From positions 23,374,116 through 23,438,115 of the forward strand of contig NC_092801.1 of the NCBI RefSeq assembly GCF_918797505.1: a DNA stretch of 64,000 bases. The letters are read 5' to 3'. The position numbers and the translations under genes are program-made. Position 1 is the first letter of the stretch; each line of letters starts with the position of its first letter. The stretch comes from Bemisia tabaci. Taxonomy: Eukaryota > Arthropoda > Insecta > Hemiptera > Aleyrodidae. The notes beneath the pieces were generated by a model. That model saw only the letters and a list, made by a program, of their open reading frames with translations. It was not told the origin of the DNA and searched no databases. This document shows, in pieces, positions 12,100 to 23,011 of the stretch.

Positions 12100-13044
12100 A
12101 CGACTCTCACTCAGAGATTGAATATTTCATGAAATTTGCTGGCGTGAATTTTCTCGTGTGAAATTATAATGCTTTTGAATACTTTTGGGAATGCATTTAG
12201 GTGGCCGAGAAACGCCTAGAAACAGTGATTCTCGTTGACATGTTTCTCCTCGAGCCTGAAATATTCACGCGTTGCAATTGTTTGCGTTTGGTTTGGAAGT
12301 TAGGTTGGGACTAAATTATTTCATCAACTTCCATTTTGTAACCCCCCCCCCCCCCTCGAGTATACACCTGGCCATGGTTTTTGAAGGGCGATAACTCCGT
12401 TAATACCGGATGTGGGAAGTTTGTGTGTTGACGGATCATAGCATACTTTCCTGATCAATAGTCTGAAATCATTAAAACAGCCTCTGTGACCAGCGCAAAC
12501 TAACTCATTGCCGACAGAATTTAGAAATTTATCTGTATTTCACCAGGATTCTCATTTCTCATGATGAGCTCTCACTTCCTCGTGTGATGTTGGACGACAC
12601 AAAAGATATCCCAGTCTTTTTGCTTTAAAAAAAATCTCAGATGAAATAAAAACACCTGCTTCCCACACGGTCTTATTTTCCTCAATGACATGCACTTTTC
12701 CTCCCTCCACGAGATGAAGGTATAAATCCTTTCCCGCCTCCAAAGTATGCGAGCATAGCACCTCCCAGCTCGCACCTCCGGACGGGTTATCCTGTTGGAC
12801 AGGTTTTCATACAACATTCACAACAAACTGTACCGCTTATTTCTCTCTCTCTTCCTCTCCATGCCCTCCGCCTACCCCTCTCTTTCTCACTTTTCCTTAT
12901 TTATCATTATTTCTCACTTTTTTTTTCATTTTTGTTGACAGCTTCTCGCCCTCTGTATTCACTTGGAGTTCTGAGGTGAGCATTTGTGGACTGAGGCATT
13001 TCATCTCCATTAGAGTACGTGCCCGCGATTTCAATTTCTTTCCA
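12100..13044. other. No gene seen; poly(C) at 12342-12356
   Basis: A C homopolymer of about 14 bases lies near 12342. Minus-strand frames around 12552-12817 overlap one another and look accidental. The T/C-rich stretch 12840-12940 is simple sequence. Confidence 0.35.
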
Positions 13045-13053
13045 GCCTCGTGC

Positions 13054-13217
13054 CAGTGGCGTGGCGTGCTTTGCGATATATCGATTGTCATGCCATTTAA
13101 ACCTATGGAAAAGGATCAATACTCAGGGTGTTCGCAGCGAACACCTTAATAATCGATTCTTTACCATGAATTTAAAAGGCAGAACAATCGATATATCGCA
13201 AAGCATGCCACGCCACT
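13054..13217. mobile_element. Family D MITE with 9-bp target duplication, copy 1
   Basis: A 164-bp near-perfect palindrome: CAGTGGCGTGGCGTGCTTTG at the left, CAAAGCATGCCACGCCACT at the right. Direct repeats GCCTCGTGC flank it at 13045-13053 and 13218-13226. Inner arms carry ATATATCGATTGTCATGCCA. The 9-bp duplication points to a MULE-type transposase acting in trans. Confidence 0.85.
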
Positions 13218-13260
13218 GCCTCGTGCACGTTTTTGTGCTCCATTTTTTCCCTATTCCAAT

Positions 13261-13787
13261 TCCCTCTGATTTTTTTGTATCCGCGTGTTCGAACCGCTGT
13301 ATGAATGCGAATACATGCAAATGAAACAAAGTACTTAATTTTTTTAAGTATTCTTTTATAAACAACGATGGAGAAATTTCAAATTATGAGGATTTATATT
13401 ATAAAAATATTAAAAATAAGTGAAATTCCCTATTTCATTTCCCCCCGATTTTTTTGTATCCGCATGTTCCGCTATATGAATGCGAATAAATGCAAATGAA
13501 ACAAAGTACATACTTTAAGTATTCTTTTATAAACAACGATGGAGAAGTTTCAAATTATGAGGATTTATAATATAAAAATATTAAAAATAAGTGAAATTCC
13601 CTATTTCATTTCCCCCCGATTTTTTTGTATCCGCGAGTTCAAACCGCTGTATGAATGCGAATAAATGCAAATGAAACAAGGTACATAATTTTTCAAGTAT
13701 TCTTTTATAAACAACGATGGAGAAGTTTCAAATTATGAGGATTTATAATAAAAAAATATTAAAAATAAGTAAAATTTTCTTTCTAAA
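13261..13787 (+). repeat. Three tandem copies of a ~175-bp unit
   Basis: The motif TTTTTTTGTATCCGCG is met at about 13277, 13456 and 13627 (spacings 179 and 171). Each is followed by TGAATGCGAATA, TGCAAATGAAACAA and ACAACGATGGAGAA. Copies are highly alike, so this is a young short tandem array. Confidence 0.85.
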
Positions 13788-13797
13788 TACAATCATA

Positions 13798-14008
13798 CAC
13801 TGAAAAAAATGTGATTGGCTCAATCGTGATAATTCCTGAATTTGCCGCCAAGAATCTTCTTTATCTTGCTTTAAGCTGACTTTTTCTTGATTCAAGAAAA
13901 ATAATGCTTGGGTTAAGCAAAAAAGTAGCTTATATTAACCAGCAAAATTCTTGATTTAGGAAGAATTACTTCTTGGTGGCTACTTTAAGATTCTTTTTTT
14001 TTCCAGTG
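13798..14008. mobile_element. Family O Tc1/mariner-like MITE, tandem copy 1
   Basis: Begins CACTGAAAAAAATGTGATTG and ends CTTTTTTTTTCCAGTG, bordered by TA on both sides. TA target duplications with CACTG ends fit non-autonomous Tc1/mariner-type elements. Confidence 0.75.
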
Positions 14009-14010
14009 TA

Positions 14011-14222
14011 CACTGAAAAAAAAAATGTGATTGGCTCAAGCATGATGATACTTGAATTTGCCGCCAATAATTTTTTTTATCATGATTTAGGCTAAATTTT
14101 TCTTGATACGAGCAAAAAATGTTCAGATTGAGCGAAAAAGTAGTTTATACTGAGCACAAAAAATTCTTGATTGAAGAAAAGATACTTCTTGGCGGCAAAT
14201 TTAAGATACCTCTTTTTCAGTG
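14011..14222. mobile_element. Family O Tc1/mariner-like MITE, tandem copy 2
   Basis: Begins CACTGAAAAAAAAAATGTGA directly after a single TA shared with copy 1 and ends TCTTTTTCAGTG followed by TA. Same orientation as copy 1 but clearly diverged from it. Confidence 0.75.
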
Positions 14223-14462
14223 TATTGGTGATTGAAACATAGCAATGGCTAAGGAATAATACCACCTCACTGCAAACTAATGATTTTGCAGGACAAAGAA
14301 GAAACTTTGCCATTTTTTTAATTTTGTGGTTAGATTTGCAATTTTTTTATACATTGCAGTGTCTTTCAGCTCTCTCATGTGAAATTTGAAACTAACTAAA
14401 AACATCAGCTTACGTATTTAAAATTGGAGGATGCGGCAAAGTTGTGAACTCATTCTTGCCAA

Positions 14463-14602
14463 AATTGGACGTATTTCTGCTAAACGGATTGGCAGAATGT
14501 GGTGGATTATGACGTGAGCCTTGTTATGCGTATATCCGTATGGATCTGAGGACTCATGTCTTGATGCACATAGTTTTCTGTTTAGCAGAAATACGTCCAA
14601 TT
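14463..14602. mobile_element. Family J hairpin MITE
   Basis: AATTGGACGTATTTCTGCTA at the left and TAGCAGAAATACGTCCAATT at the right are nearly perfect complements. It lies about 170 bp upstream of the first recognised exon of gene 1. Confidence 0.8.
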
Positions 14603-14775
14603 GTCAGTAGGGCGGCATGTTCCTCAGCCTCTCATAGTACTATGTTGACACCGGCATCTCATCAAATAGTATCAACAAGGTGCAAGTTAATAAAGGTTTT
14701 TTAAAATTTGTTCACAGATTTTTTTATTAATTTTGCCCATTTACTCACTTTGAATTGGAATTCCGTATGTTTCAG

Positions 14776-14901
14776 GGGAACTTATGCCACCGGAAAGAGT
14801 CCGTTTCTCCGTTGGATGATGACTTCTCGTTACCAGAGAGAAGGGTTCTTACCGGACACATCTACCCCTTCGCAGTTGTTTTGAGGCTGCGGGTTCTACA
14901 G
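14776..14901 (+). CDS. Gene 1, internal exon (42 codons): four-TM protein of unknown function
   Basis: This is a 126-nt exon open in phase 0. It has an acceptor (CCGTATGTTTCAG before GGGAAC) and a donor (GTTCTACAG before GTAACT). It encodes a hydrophilic stretch with several acidic residues (SPLDDDFSLPERR) and then HIYPFAVVLRLRVLQ. The last residues run straight into the hydrophobic start of the next exon at 37703, forming membrane segment 1. Phase, splice sites and the continuous membrane helix are the evidence for joining them. The upstream exon(s) with the start codon are not recognised and may lie left of the window. The intron that follows is 22.8 kb. I do not recognise the family by name. 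The call as an exon is firm; the link to the next exon is inference. Confidence 0.72.
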
Positions 14902-15129
14902 GTAACTTTTAAATTTTCACATTTTTTGTGCTACATTTTAGACACAAATTAAAAGGAACGCCTACTTTTGCACGAAAATTGCCACTAATTCAAACTATTT
15001 TATGTAAATTGGTCGATAAAATACGTTGGTCATACTGGTTTCATCATTTAGCTAGACGTCTGATGGTCCATTGATGTGTTTTCTGATAAGTAATGGACCA
15101 TTGAATTGTGTGTGATATGCTACACTATT

Positions 15130-15386
15130 TTGCCGTGATAATTAAGGAAGAACGCCGTATGAACATTCGAGAGTTGCCAAATTTTCCTTGATGAAACATG
15201 TATTTGTGACAACATTCATGCATATTTTTCCTTGACATTTTCAGATATTTTAGATTAAATTGTATACAAAATCGTCTAAAAATTTTGGGAAATAATATTC
15301 GCAATTTTCCCAGTAAATTCGGATTTTATTGGAGGAAACTTGGCAACGTCTGAAGGCTCATACGGCGTTCTTCCTTAGCACGGCAG
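15130..15386. mobile_element. Family A MITE, copy 4, TSD TATT
   Basis: Left end TTGCCGTGATAATTAAGGAA, right end TTCCTTAGCACGGCAG. The 4-bp direct repeat TATT flanks it at 15126-15129 and 15387-15390. Confidence 0.8.
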
Positions 15387-15705
15387 TATTGCAACTTTTC
15401 GTGCTCAAAGGATGAGCTTGTTGCATACACTCAAAATTGTAGGCAGGCTGACTTTGCCCGCACCAAGAACTGTCCGACTGCTTGAAGTGGCATGAAATGA
15501 TTATACTAATCTTTTCAGGTCAACTAAAACATCAAACAAACATCAACGTTTTTAATAAGTGTTACTAATTGAGCGATTTCATAGAAATGACACAATAACC
15601 TTCACGAAGGAAACGTAATACCGGATATGCTACTATCTACAACCAATGAAAAGTGCGCAATCAAGCGGTGCGAATAACTGGAGTTTCTCTTCTTTCTCCT
15701 CGGCG

Positions 15706-15836
15706 AAATGGTAGTATTTCTGCCAAACGGAACCATGTGCATTATGACATGAGCCCTGATATGCATATATTCTCATGGGTCTCAGGGCTCATGTCTGAAT
15801 GCGCATAGTTCCGTTCGGCAAAAGTACGTTCAAATG
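15706..15836. mobile_element. Family J hairpin MITE
   Basis: GTATTTCTGCCAAACGGAAC pairs with GTTCCGTTCGGCAAAAGTAC. Loop-proximal arms CATGAGCCCTGATATGCATA / CTCAGGGCTCATG also pair. Confidence 0.75.
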
Positions 15837-15839
15837 GGC

Positions 15840-16673
15840 TTTGAATAAAGATCGCATGAATTAAAATCCGCGCTCAGTGGGGTGAATAAAAATTAAATCG
15901 AGCTTGCGAACCAATCTGAAATGCAGAGTAAGTGCAGTCGTTTTATCGAGCGATTATTTCGCTCGGGAGTATCCATCGATAAAAACTGATTTCAAAATTT
16001 AATTGGACTCAGTGTTGCAAGATTCGTCGAAAATTCGAAATCACGGTGAAATGAGCTCGATCTTTCGTGAAGGGTTCGACACGAGTCGACAACGGCGTAA
16101 AAATGGATCGGTCAATTAGCGGGTGATTAAAGTAATTGAAATTAATCTCGCAAAAATGGTCGAACCGCTCTCTTAGTCTCCGCCCGAGGTTTGCGCTGCG
16201 AAAACATTTCATACGACTGCCCAACAATCCTCATAACAATCTAGTAGCGCTCGTATTTCCTAATCTTTTTCCTTTCATTTTCCCCTTAGCTAGCCATTAA
16301 AACTTCTCTGCAATCTCACTCATTATGACTGAAAATGAATTCGATCTTTGCTTTAATTTTTACTCGATTATATCATCTAAAATTGCACTCTATTTTAGGT
16401 CCTTTGTCTGGACAATGTGCTGCAGGAAAGGACGATTTAGATTCAACGATATTCATCGCTGATTCCACTAAAACTAAATTGAATGGTATTTTAACTTTGC
16501 TAAAATACACACGTGCTCTGCGGGATGTATGGGGCTGGTACATACGAGCGTCAGATTTCGGTTTACAAATTCATCGTTTAAAAAAATCAGGCATCAAATT
16601 GAAAAAAGTGGAAGAAGAAATCGAGTGTCAACACAGCCGAAAATAGCAGAGACGTATTCGGATCTCGTTCCTC
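15840..16673. other. Intron 1 of gene 1, no repeat recognised
   Basis: Open frames at 16335-16646 and 16529-16768 lack splice context. The second runs into the family C arm. Nothing else supported. Confidence 0.35.
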
Positions 16674-16912
16674 AAGGTGATTCGTCTAGCTCAAGTAACG
16701 TGCTCGAACTGGCGTGCGATATATCGCAAAGATTAATTAAAAAATCTCGGCAGATTTTGAATTTTTAGCCAAACAAAGGACGATAGCCCCTGCGCAAGAG
16801 CCTAAAGAATCATTCGAAGCCCAAAAATCGGCAAAATTCAGAAAAATCAAAGCAGAATAGTGTTAGGAAAAAAACCTCGCATTCGATACAGAAATTGATA
16901 GCTACTTGATTT
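16674..16912. repeat. Family C palindromic MITE, left arm only
   Basis: AAGGTGATTCGTCTAGCTCA, then CGTGCGATATATCGCAAAGA and CGGCAGATTTTGAATTTTTA. The matching right arm seen at 36374-36822 is missing. Confidence 0.65.
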
Positions 16913-17019
16913 AAGTAAACTAAGTAAATCTCATTAACTATACGAAGTAACGGTAGATCACGTTTATTATAACGTATTATTATCAAACGACGATTTGTGC
17001 ACCTTCGTCTAACTATCTC

Positions 17020-17345
17020 TCGTGCGCAACAGAGACCATTTCCAAGTCCCGCCGAAACTCATTGTCCTCGGTATTCGCGTGCGGCGAACTTGCGAGCAAA
17101 ATACCGGGGGGCACTTAGTCCCCGACAGAGCCCCACGCATGAAGTTGGGAGCAGAGACATCGGCGACGATAAGTTGCGGAGAAAGACTCGTGTCATCGGA
17201 CCCGGACGGGAGCGACGACAACGCTTACGGCGTCGCGACGCCGCGAGACCGTGCACACCGACGCCCGCCCCGCGGTCCCCGGGGTCGGTCGCCGGAGAAG
17301 ATGACGCAACGCGGGACGACGCGGAAAAGTTAGTGCAAGTGCTCC
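17020..17345. other. GC- and CpG-rich island inside intron 1
   Basis: This stretch is far richer in GC and CpG than its AT-rich surroundings. Three overlapping frames stay open (+ strand 16997-17365 and 17022-17333, - strand 17059-17358), which GC-rich DNA allows by chance. An ATG at about 17140 opens a frame containing GSDDNAYGVATPRDRAHRR and ending just past a possible donor (AAAA then GTTAGT, about 17330). It could be an alternative first exon or a promoter region, or a non-coding conserved block. I cannot choose among these from sequence alone. Confidence 0.35.
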
Positions 17346-17520
17346 GAGTTGTATTCATATCATGAGATTGCCGAGCATCACTTGAGCTCCTCGAGGAGTC
17401 CAGTTCTCCGCACCCAAATCCCGCCTTTGAATCTCAATGAGTCCGCCAGGGTCTCCGGCTTCCGCGCCGGGAGATAAAGACGCGGCGCTGTTTCCACGTG
17501 AGCTCTGGAGAATGTGGAGG

Positions 17521-18185
17521 TAAGGTGATTCGATGGAGGCAATTTTTTGTGTCAGAGCGAAGTGCGATATATCGCATCGATTAGCTCCATAATTTCAGCC
17601 ACTTGTCATTTGCTTCAAATTTTGAGATCGCACTTCTGTTGTCATGAGACTGAAGAACTCATGTACCAAATATGACAAAGAAATTTCAACGTAATAAAGG
17701 CGTGGTTTTTTTAGAGGGAAAATATAGCATTGTGCAGTTTCGATATGAGTATCGAATGCTATATTTTTCCTCTAAAAAAACCGCGCCTTTATTACGTTGA
17801 ATTTCTTTGTCAAATTTGGCACATGAACTCTTTAGTGTCATGACAACAGAAGTGCAATCTCAAAATTTGAAGCAAATGACAAGTAGCTGAAATTATGGAA
17901 CAAATGGATGCGATATATCGCATCAATTGGCTCCATTTTTCAGCTACTCGTCATTTTTCTCCAATTTTGAGATCGCAATTCTGTTGTCAGAAGACTGAAG
18001 CACTCGCTTACCAATTTTAACAAAGAAATTCAACGTAATAAAGGCGTGGTATTTTTAGAGGGAAAACATCACATCCGATACTGATATCGAAACTGCACTC
18101 GAATGCGATATTTTTTCTCTAAAAAAAACTATTCGCCTTTATTACGTTGAATTTCTTTGTTAAAATTGGTAAGTGAGTGCTTAGT
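17521..18185. mobile_element. Family B MITE, compound copy 2
   Basis: One complete fold-back (17521-17935, with AAGGTGATTCGATGGAGG at the left edge) is followed by a second left arm and right arm (about 17920-18185) sharing TGCGATATATCGCATCAATT. The far right terminus is lost. This looks like two B copies overlapping at one arm. Confidence 0.7.
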
Positions 18186-18226
18186 AATAGATTCTTTAAC
18201 ATAGCTTCAAATGGATAAATATCGAT

Positions 18227-18782
18227 AATGGACCACTAGACAAGGTACGAATTTAAGCATTCTGATACATGTTTCTGAACCAAAATTTCTCGTAGAACAA
18301 GATTCGCGCAACGAAAATTACTGAAACCAACTTCTAACGAAGATCTTAACGTTTTTATTTCACGTTGGTTACGAGGAATTTGAACTGCCCGCTCACAAGA
18401 AACTCAAAGCTCTACGTGAGTCAAATCGCGCACTACAACGGTTTCAGCAAGCCTCTCAATCGAGCAATATACATTTCCCACCATGTGTTGTGCAAACTAT
18501 AAGCAATTTGCTATAGCTGAGCCAAAGTGTCAAGATTGAGGTTGCCAGATTTTTATATAGCAGAGACTGTCCTGATAAACGTTTAGCGCGCGATGTGAAT
18601 CACGTAGAGCATTGAGTTTTCATGAGCGGGTGGTTTGAATTTACGCATCAAGAATCATTAAATAGCTTCGTAAGGAGTTGATTTTCGTAATTTTCGTTGT
18701 GCGCATCGTGTTCTACGTGAAATTTCGGTTGACAAACATGTATCAGAATGCTGAAATTCGTACCTTGTCTATTGGTCCATTG
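18227..18782. mobile_element. Family M palindromic element, copy 2
   Basis: AATGGACCACTAGACAAGGT at the left and ACCTTGTCTATTGGTCCATT at the right. The interior aligns with the copy at 8467 over its full length. Confidence 0.8.
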
Positions 18783-19099
18783 ATCATTACGCCTCGCCAC
18801 TGTTGCCGGATGCCCACGCTTTATACACACGGATTCTCCATGACTGAAAACATCAAAATTACGAGACAACGACGCCCAGTGGAACGAACCAATGGCGAAG
18901 TCGGACATGAAACTTGCCACTAAAACTGGCAAATTTTTATGTTTGATTTGTCTGGAGGACCAGTAGATAAGATGCAATGCGGGATATTTAATGATGGGGA
19001 AGTTAACAGAAAGAAGAAAAATCTTCACGATCCTTCCAGGATTGCAGGCTCGCGTTCTACACCGGTCGGATAAGACGCTAATATGCGTTTCACGCCAAC

Positions 19100-19235
19100 C
19101 GATCGACTGCACTGCGTTTGGCGCAATGCGAGAAGTATCCATGCAGTCTTGTAGGCGCTAATATGCCCTCACGCAGACCGCACTGCTTCGCGCAATGCGT
19201 GAAGTATTCCTACTGTCTTGCAGGCGCCAATGTGC
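19100..19235 (+). repeat. Family S motif, two direct copies
   Basis: GACTGCACTGCGTTTGGCGC and GACCGCACTGCTTCGCGCAA start two successive copies, each followed by CGTGAAGTATTCC-like and CTTGTAGGCGC-like segments. A G-run of about ten lies at 19286. Confidence 0.6.
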
Positions 19236-19557
19236 GTTTAAGTACCTGCAAATGGGGAAATATCGATAGTCACGCTTCAAGGGAGGGGGGGGGGGTCTTT
19301 GCCAGTCAGTATCAAAACATGTTTTTCGTAAATTGTAACCGAAGTGTCCCATTTGCAGAATTCAAACCTGGTGGACGATATAGCTAGGCACCAGTGGAGC
19401 ACCTAACTTCATCGAAAACTCATGCTTCCCTCTATATCGTGTGGCGAAAGAGAAGCGTTGACAGCAATTCAGCTGCACCTTTATAGTTATTCCTTCACTA
19501 TCTGTAGTTATTCATATAGAAATTTTCGAATATCGGAAAAAAATTGAGCCTTCATTA

Positions 19558-19879
19558 TCCTCTCTATTCTTAATAAAAACATTTTTAAGACGCTTGATGG
19601 AATGATGGACAGGGTGAGGTAGGAGAGTAAGGCGGTCCAAATTTCGAATTCCAAAGGAAGACTCAAAGTTCAGAGGAAGGAGAAAGACATTAAGAATATA
19701 GTTTGGCGGGAAATTTTTCTTCGAAACATCGTTTTGTTATTCAATTAAAATTGTTTGCTCATTAACCGCCAACGGGCGATTTCGACGATTTCGCTGGCCG
19801 CGAAGCGGCCTTTCGGGGCACACGCCGCCGCGGAGGTTGCGCCGCGTGCGTAGCGGCCAGGAACAGAGCCTCCTTGTAG
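19558..19879 (+). mobile_element. Helitron-like non-autonomous element, copy 1
   Basis: Starts TCCTCTCTATTCTTAATAAA after an A. It contains GCCAACGGGCGATTTCGACG and the GC hairpin GGCCGCGAAGCGGCC, and ends in a diverged hairpin plus TTGTAG before T. Helitrons start with TC, end with CTRR after a hairpin, and insert between A and T without target duplication; the ends here fit loosely. The copy at 21978-22584 is the same element inverted. Confidence 0.55.
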
Positions 19880-20532
19880 TGCATATAAATTTCGTAGAGA
19901 GGAGAATTTAAATTACTAGGTTTTTACGTTTCTCTTAGACACCCTAACATAGTTCATAGACACTTACGTGTCTGTTGAAATAACATCTGCAAAATTTTTG
20001 ACAGAGATATTGTTGACAGAGCCAGTAATAAAACAATAAAAAAACCCGTCACTCATCGGACACCAGCGGAATAATCCCGAGTGTAAACAACCGACATCAT
20101 TATAATTCAAAGATTAAATACACCCTTAATTTCTTTCGCCCGAAGATTCGGGTACGAGCAGAGCCATAAGACTAATTTACGGGCAGCAGTGCAGCAGTAT
20201 TTCGAGTTATCTTCAAGGAAAATGACGACATTGTCGCAAAATCAACGGAAATTCTACGAATCCTGTGATAGAAACGAGGAGCAGAGTTATCATGCTACGG
20301 CAGACAACAGTAAGTGTATTTTCAACTCGAGCCGCAGTTGGCACATAATTCTTAGCGCATGTGACGTAAGGACATACTTGCATTTTAAGTTGAGCCCCTC
20401 TTTCAATATATCGCCGTGGCTTTCGGGGCTCAAGTGAAAATGGAGATCTGCCTTTACGTCTGTGGAGCAACGAATTTCGTGCGCTTCGAGGCTCACATCG
20501 AAATTTACTTACTGTTCGCTTCCGTAGTACGA
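19880..20532. other. Intron 1 of gene 1, no repeat recognised
   Basis: Open frames at 20189-20496 on both strands overlap each other and have no splice support. Confidence 0.35.
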
Positions 20533-20769
20533 CACACAGTGGATCGAGTCAATTAGAGAGTTCGGACATGAACTATTTTACTAAATTTGCAAATTTTGAT
20601 GTTTCTTTCATCACATTTTAAACTTTTAGTGGTGCTTTTAGAAGAAAATTTCACGAGGAAACCAATAGAAGCACTTTTAGAATCGCAAAGTTTTGTATAC
20701 ATGGAGTTATAAGCGCTTAGAGTTTCCAAATTTTATCCGACCTCTCTCCTATTGTCTCGATCCACTGTG
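20533..20769. mobile_element. Family N MITE, copy 1
   Basis: CACAGTGGATCGAGTCAATT at the left, TTGTCTCGATCCACTGTG at the right. Inner motifs GCAAATTTTGATGTTT and GAGTTATAAGCGCTTAGA recur in the copies at 31713 and 45886. Confidence 0.8.
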
Positions 20770-20959
20770 CGCCTATCCAACCTGCATACCCCTTCTTCTC
20801 CCTATGCCACTTGGTTTCATTTAGCAGAAACACGTCCATGCCATCTCTACCATTCAATAACCATGTCTTGCTCGTTAGGTATATGGCCAATTTACACAGA
20901 CACTGAGTCACTAACAAAAAAAAAAAAAATAAGCGATCTTTTCTCTCATATTATACACC

Positions 20960-21093
20960 TAGAGAGAAAATTTCACGAGGAAACCAGAAGAACCACCTTT
21001 AGAACCACAAAATTTTATACAAACGGAGTTATAAGCGTTTAAAGTTTTCTAATTTTGTCCGACCCCTCCTATTGACTCGATCCACCGTGCGGC
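20960..21093. repeat. Family N MITE, right half
   Basis: From AGAAAATTTCACGAGGAAAC to TATTGACTCGATCCACCGTG. The left half is replaced by unrelated A-rich sequence. Confidence 0.65.
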
Positions 21094-21410
21094 AGAAAGA
21101 AGCGCTGCGGCACGACTTGGCAAGAGGAGTCGACTCGTTGTGTAAACTGTCGACGACAAGAATATAAATGGCTTGTTAACATTCCGAAAAATGTATTTCT
21201 CTTTCTTTAAAAATAATAAAATGCATCTCCTAATCAAAGAGGGATGAATGGGCGCGGAACCTCCAACGTTGCCGCGGTCGATTATTTTTGAAGGAAAAAC
21301 GTATTAACTCGCACGAGTAAACGTAAATTTACAATTTAACTAACTTCCATGTCCAAACTTCGCTTGTATCTTCAATAGGAGCTGATTTCCGAACTTTCCG
21401 TTATGTGCAC

Positions 21411-21606
21411 GGAAAAAAATGGAATTGCTGATTTAACAATTTTGTAATTAAAAAAGTTCCGACGTGTATTAACGTAGAATTGACAATAAGAAACCACCTT
21501 CGTGGTTTAATTAGCTTTCCTCTATTATAGAATGTACTTTTGAAGCATATCGGACATATTTTTAACAATTTAATTGTTTATTCAGCAATCCATTTTTTTC
21601 CGTGGT
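21411..21606. mobile_element. MITE with CACGGAAAAAAATGG ends
   Basis: CACGGAAAAAAATGGAATTG at the left and CAGCAATCCATTTTTTTCCG at the right form the terminal inverted repeat, with TTTAACAATTT / AACAATTTAATTG inside. Only one copy of this exact family in the window. Confidence 0.65.
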
Positions 21607-21977
21607 TCACGTAAAATCCTGAGAAGAAAACATTTTACGGAGTGTTTTATTTCCTTCCTTGGTGTGCGGTGCCCCATTCCCCGCCATCGAATCTTGGTAA
21701 AATCCTGAAAAGAAAACATTAAACGTAGCGTTCTACCTCTTACCTTGTCGAATGCCCCGTTCTCTTCCATGGAATCTCATTCTCGCGATGGCATAAAGGT
21801 ACTCCAGGATGAACTAATTGGATTGCATTTTGCAAAAAGGAACCAAGAACATTCCAGTGTCGCTACGATTGTGCAACATTCTTCACCTTGCAAATATGAA
21901 CTGATCATCTAAACACATTTTATCTTAACTTTCGATAAATTATAAATTCAAGACGAAAACTGCCTTTATACATTTAA

Positions 21978-22584
21978 CTAGGGGGTCTGCCCCCTGGTCG
22001 CTACAAGGCCTAAACCCCCAGGGCGCTGGTTGTCATTGTCCCCAAAGGCCGCTTCGTGGCTAGCGAAATTGTCGAAATCGCCCGTTGGCGGTTGGTGAGC
22101 AAATAATTTTAATTGAATAATAAAACGATGTTTCTTGATTCTTTTTTCGGGATTCAATCTTGAAAGGGCCACATGCAGCTGTTCATGACTTTAAAGTAAA
22201 GACCCACTCTATTAAAACTCTGACCTTTGACATCCCCTTGGTTTCTCCCACCCATCGACCGTCTCACTCCCCTTCTGCCGTGCTAAGGAAGAACGCCGTA
22301 TGAACATTCGAAAGTTGCCAAATTTTACTGGATGAAACCTGTATTTTTGAGGAAACTTGTACACATTTTCCCTTAAAATGTTCATATAATTTAGATTAAA
22401 TTGCGAACAAAATTGTCTGACAAATTCGAGGCCAAAAATTTACGATTTTCCCATTAAATTTGCTTTTTATCGAAGGAAATATGGCAACATCTGAAGGCTC
22501 ATACGGCGTTCTTCCTCAGCACGGCAGCCTTCCTCACCCCGTCCATCGAGCGTCTTAAAAATGATTTAATTAGAATAGAGAGGA
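21978..22584 (-). mobile_element. Helitron-like element, copy 2 (inverted), nested in V
   Basis: Read on the minus strand it starts TCCTCTCTATTCTAATTAAA and ends in a hairpin (CCAGGGGGCAGACCCCC) directly followed by TAG, giving CTAG before T. The flanking host bases are A and T with no duplication, as expected of Helitron insertion. It contains the family A copy at 22275. CGCCAACGGGCGATTTCGAC matches the copy at 19558. Confidence 0.6.
22275..22527. mobile_element. Family A MITE, copy 5, TSD CCTT, nested in the Helitron-like element
   Basis: Ends CTGCCGTGCTAAGGAAGAAC and GTTCTTCCTCAGCACGGCAG, flanked by CCTT at 22271-22274 and 22528-22531. Confidence 0.85.
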
Positions 22585-22729
22585 TTTTTCCCATGATTTA
22601 CGTAAATTTTTGCGAAGCACATTCCAAGCAACATCGGAACGCTCCGGGTTCCTTTTTGCAGAGTGCGATCCAATTCATCCCGAGCGATTTGAAGAATTAC
22701 CAGAATTACCCGGTCAAACGACCCGACGG

Positions 22730-22985
22730 ACGAGTAATTAGACTCGAAAACAGCAACAAACACGGTGCGTGGAGCGGCGGCATCCGCGCTCCCCCCGCCC
22801 TCGGTGCGGCTGCACAGAACTCTAATTAATTGCAGTTTAATTACTCCTCCGCGAGGCGGCGCAGTTGCATAAGCAGGCTTGAGCCGCGGGTCACGGATGC
22901 CGCGGCGGCGGCGGGACGGAAGAATAATGGAACGGAGACGGGCGGGATGTACGTCAGCGGAAATGCTGAGCAAATGTTATAGCGC
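22730..22985. other. GC-rich non-coding block in intron 1
   Basis: GC-rich on both sides of the AT core CTCTAATTAATTGCAG / TTTAATTACTCC, which holds TAATTA homeodomain-type sites. No splice-bounded frame; the 135-aa minus-strand frame across it is probably accidental. Could be a regulatory element. Confidence 0.35.
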
Positions 22986-23011
22986 TCGCTCCCGGCCACG
23001 GGGCGTGGAAT

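Larger units (their letters stand above)
21817..22674. mobile_element. Family V MITE, copy 2, split by a nested insertion
   Basis: The left part 21817-21977 starts ATTGGATTGCATTTTGCAAA. The right part 22585-22674 ends TTTTTGCAGAGTGCGATCCAAT. Comparison with the copy at 3900 shows the parts belong together and that 607 bp were inserted between them. Confidence 0.7.

Noticed and set aside
22566..22973. 135-codon minus-strand frame in a GC-rich block
   Set aside because: It runs into the arm of family V and lacks splice context; GC-rich composition explains its length.
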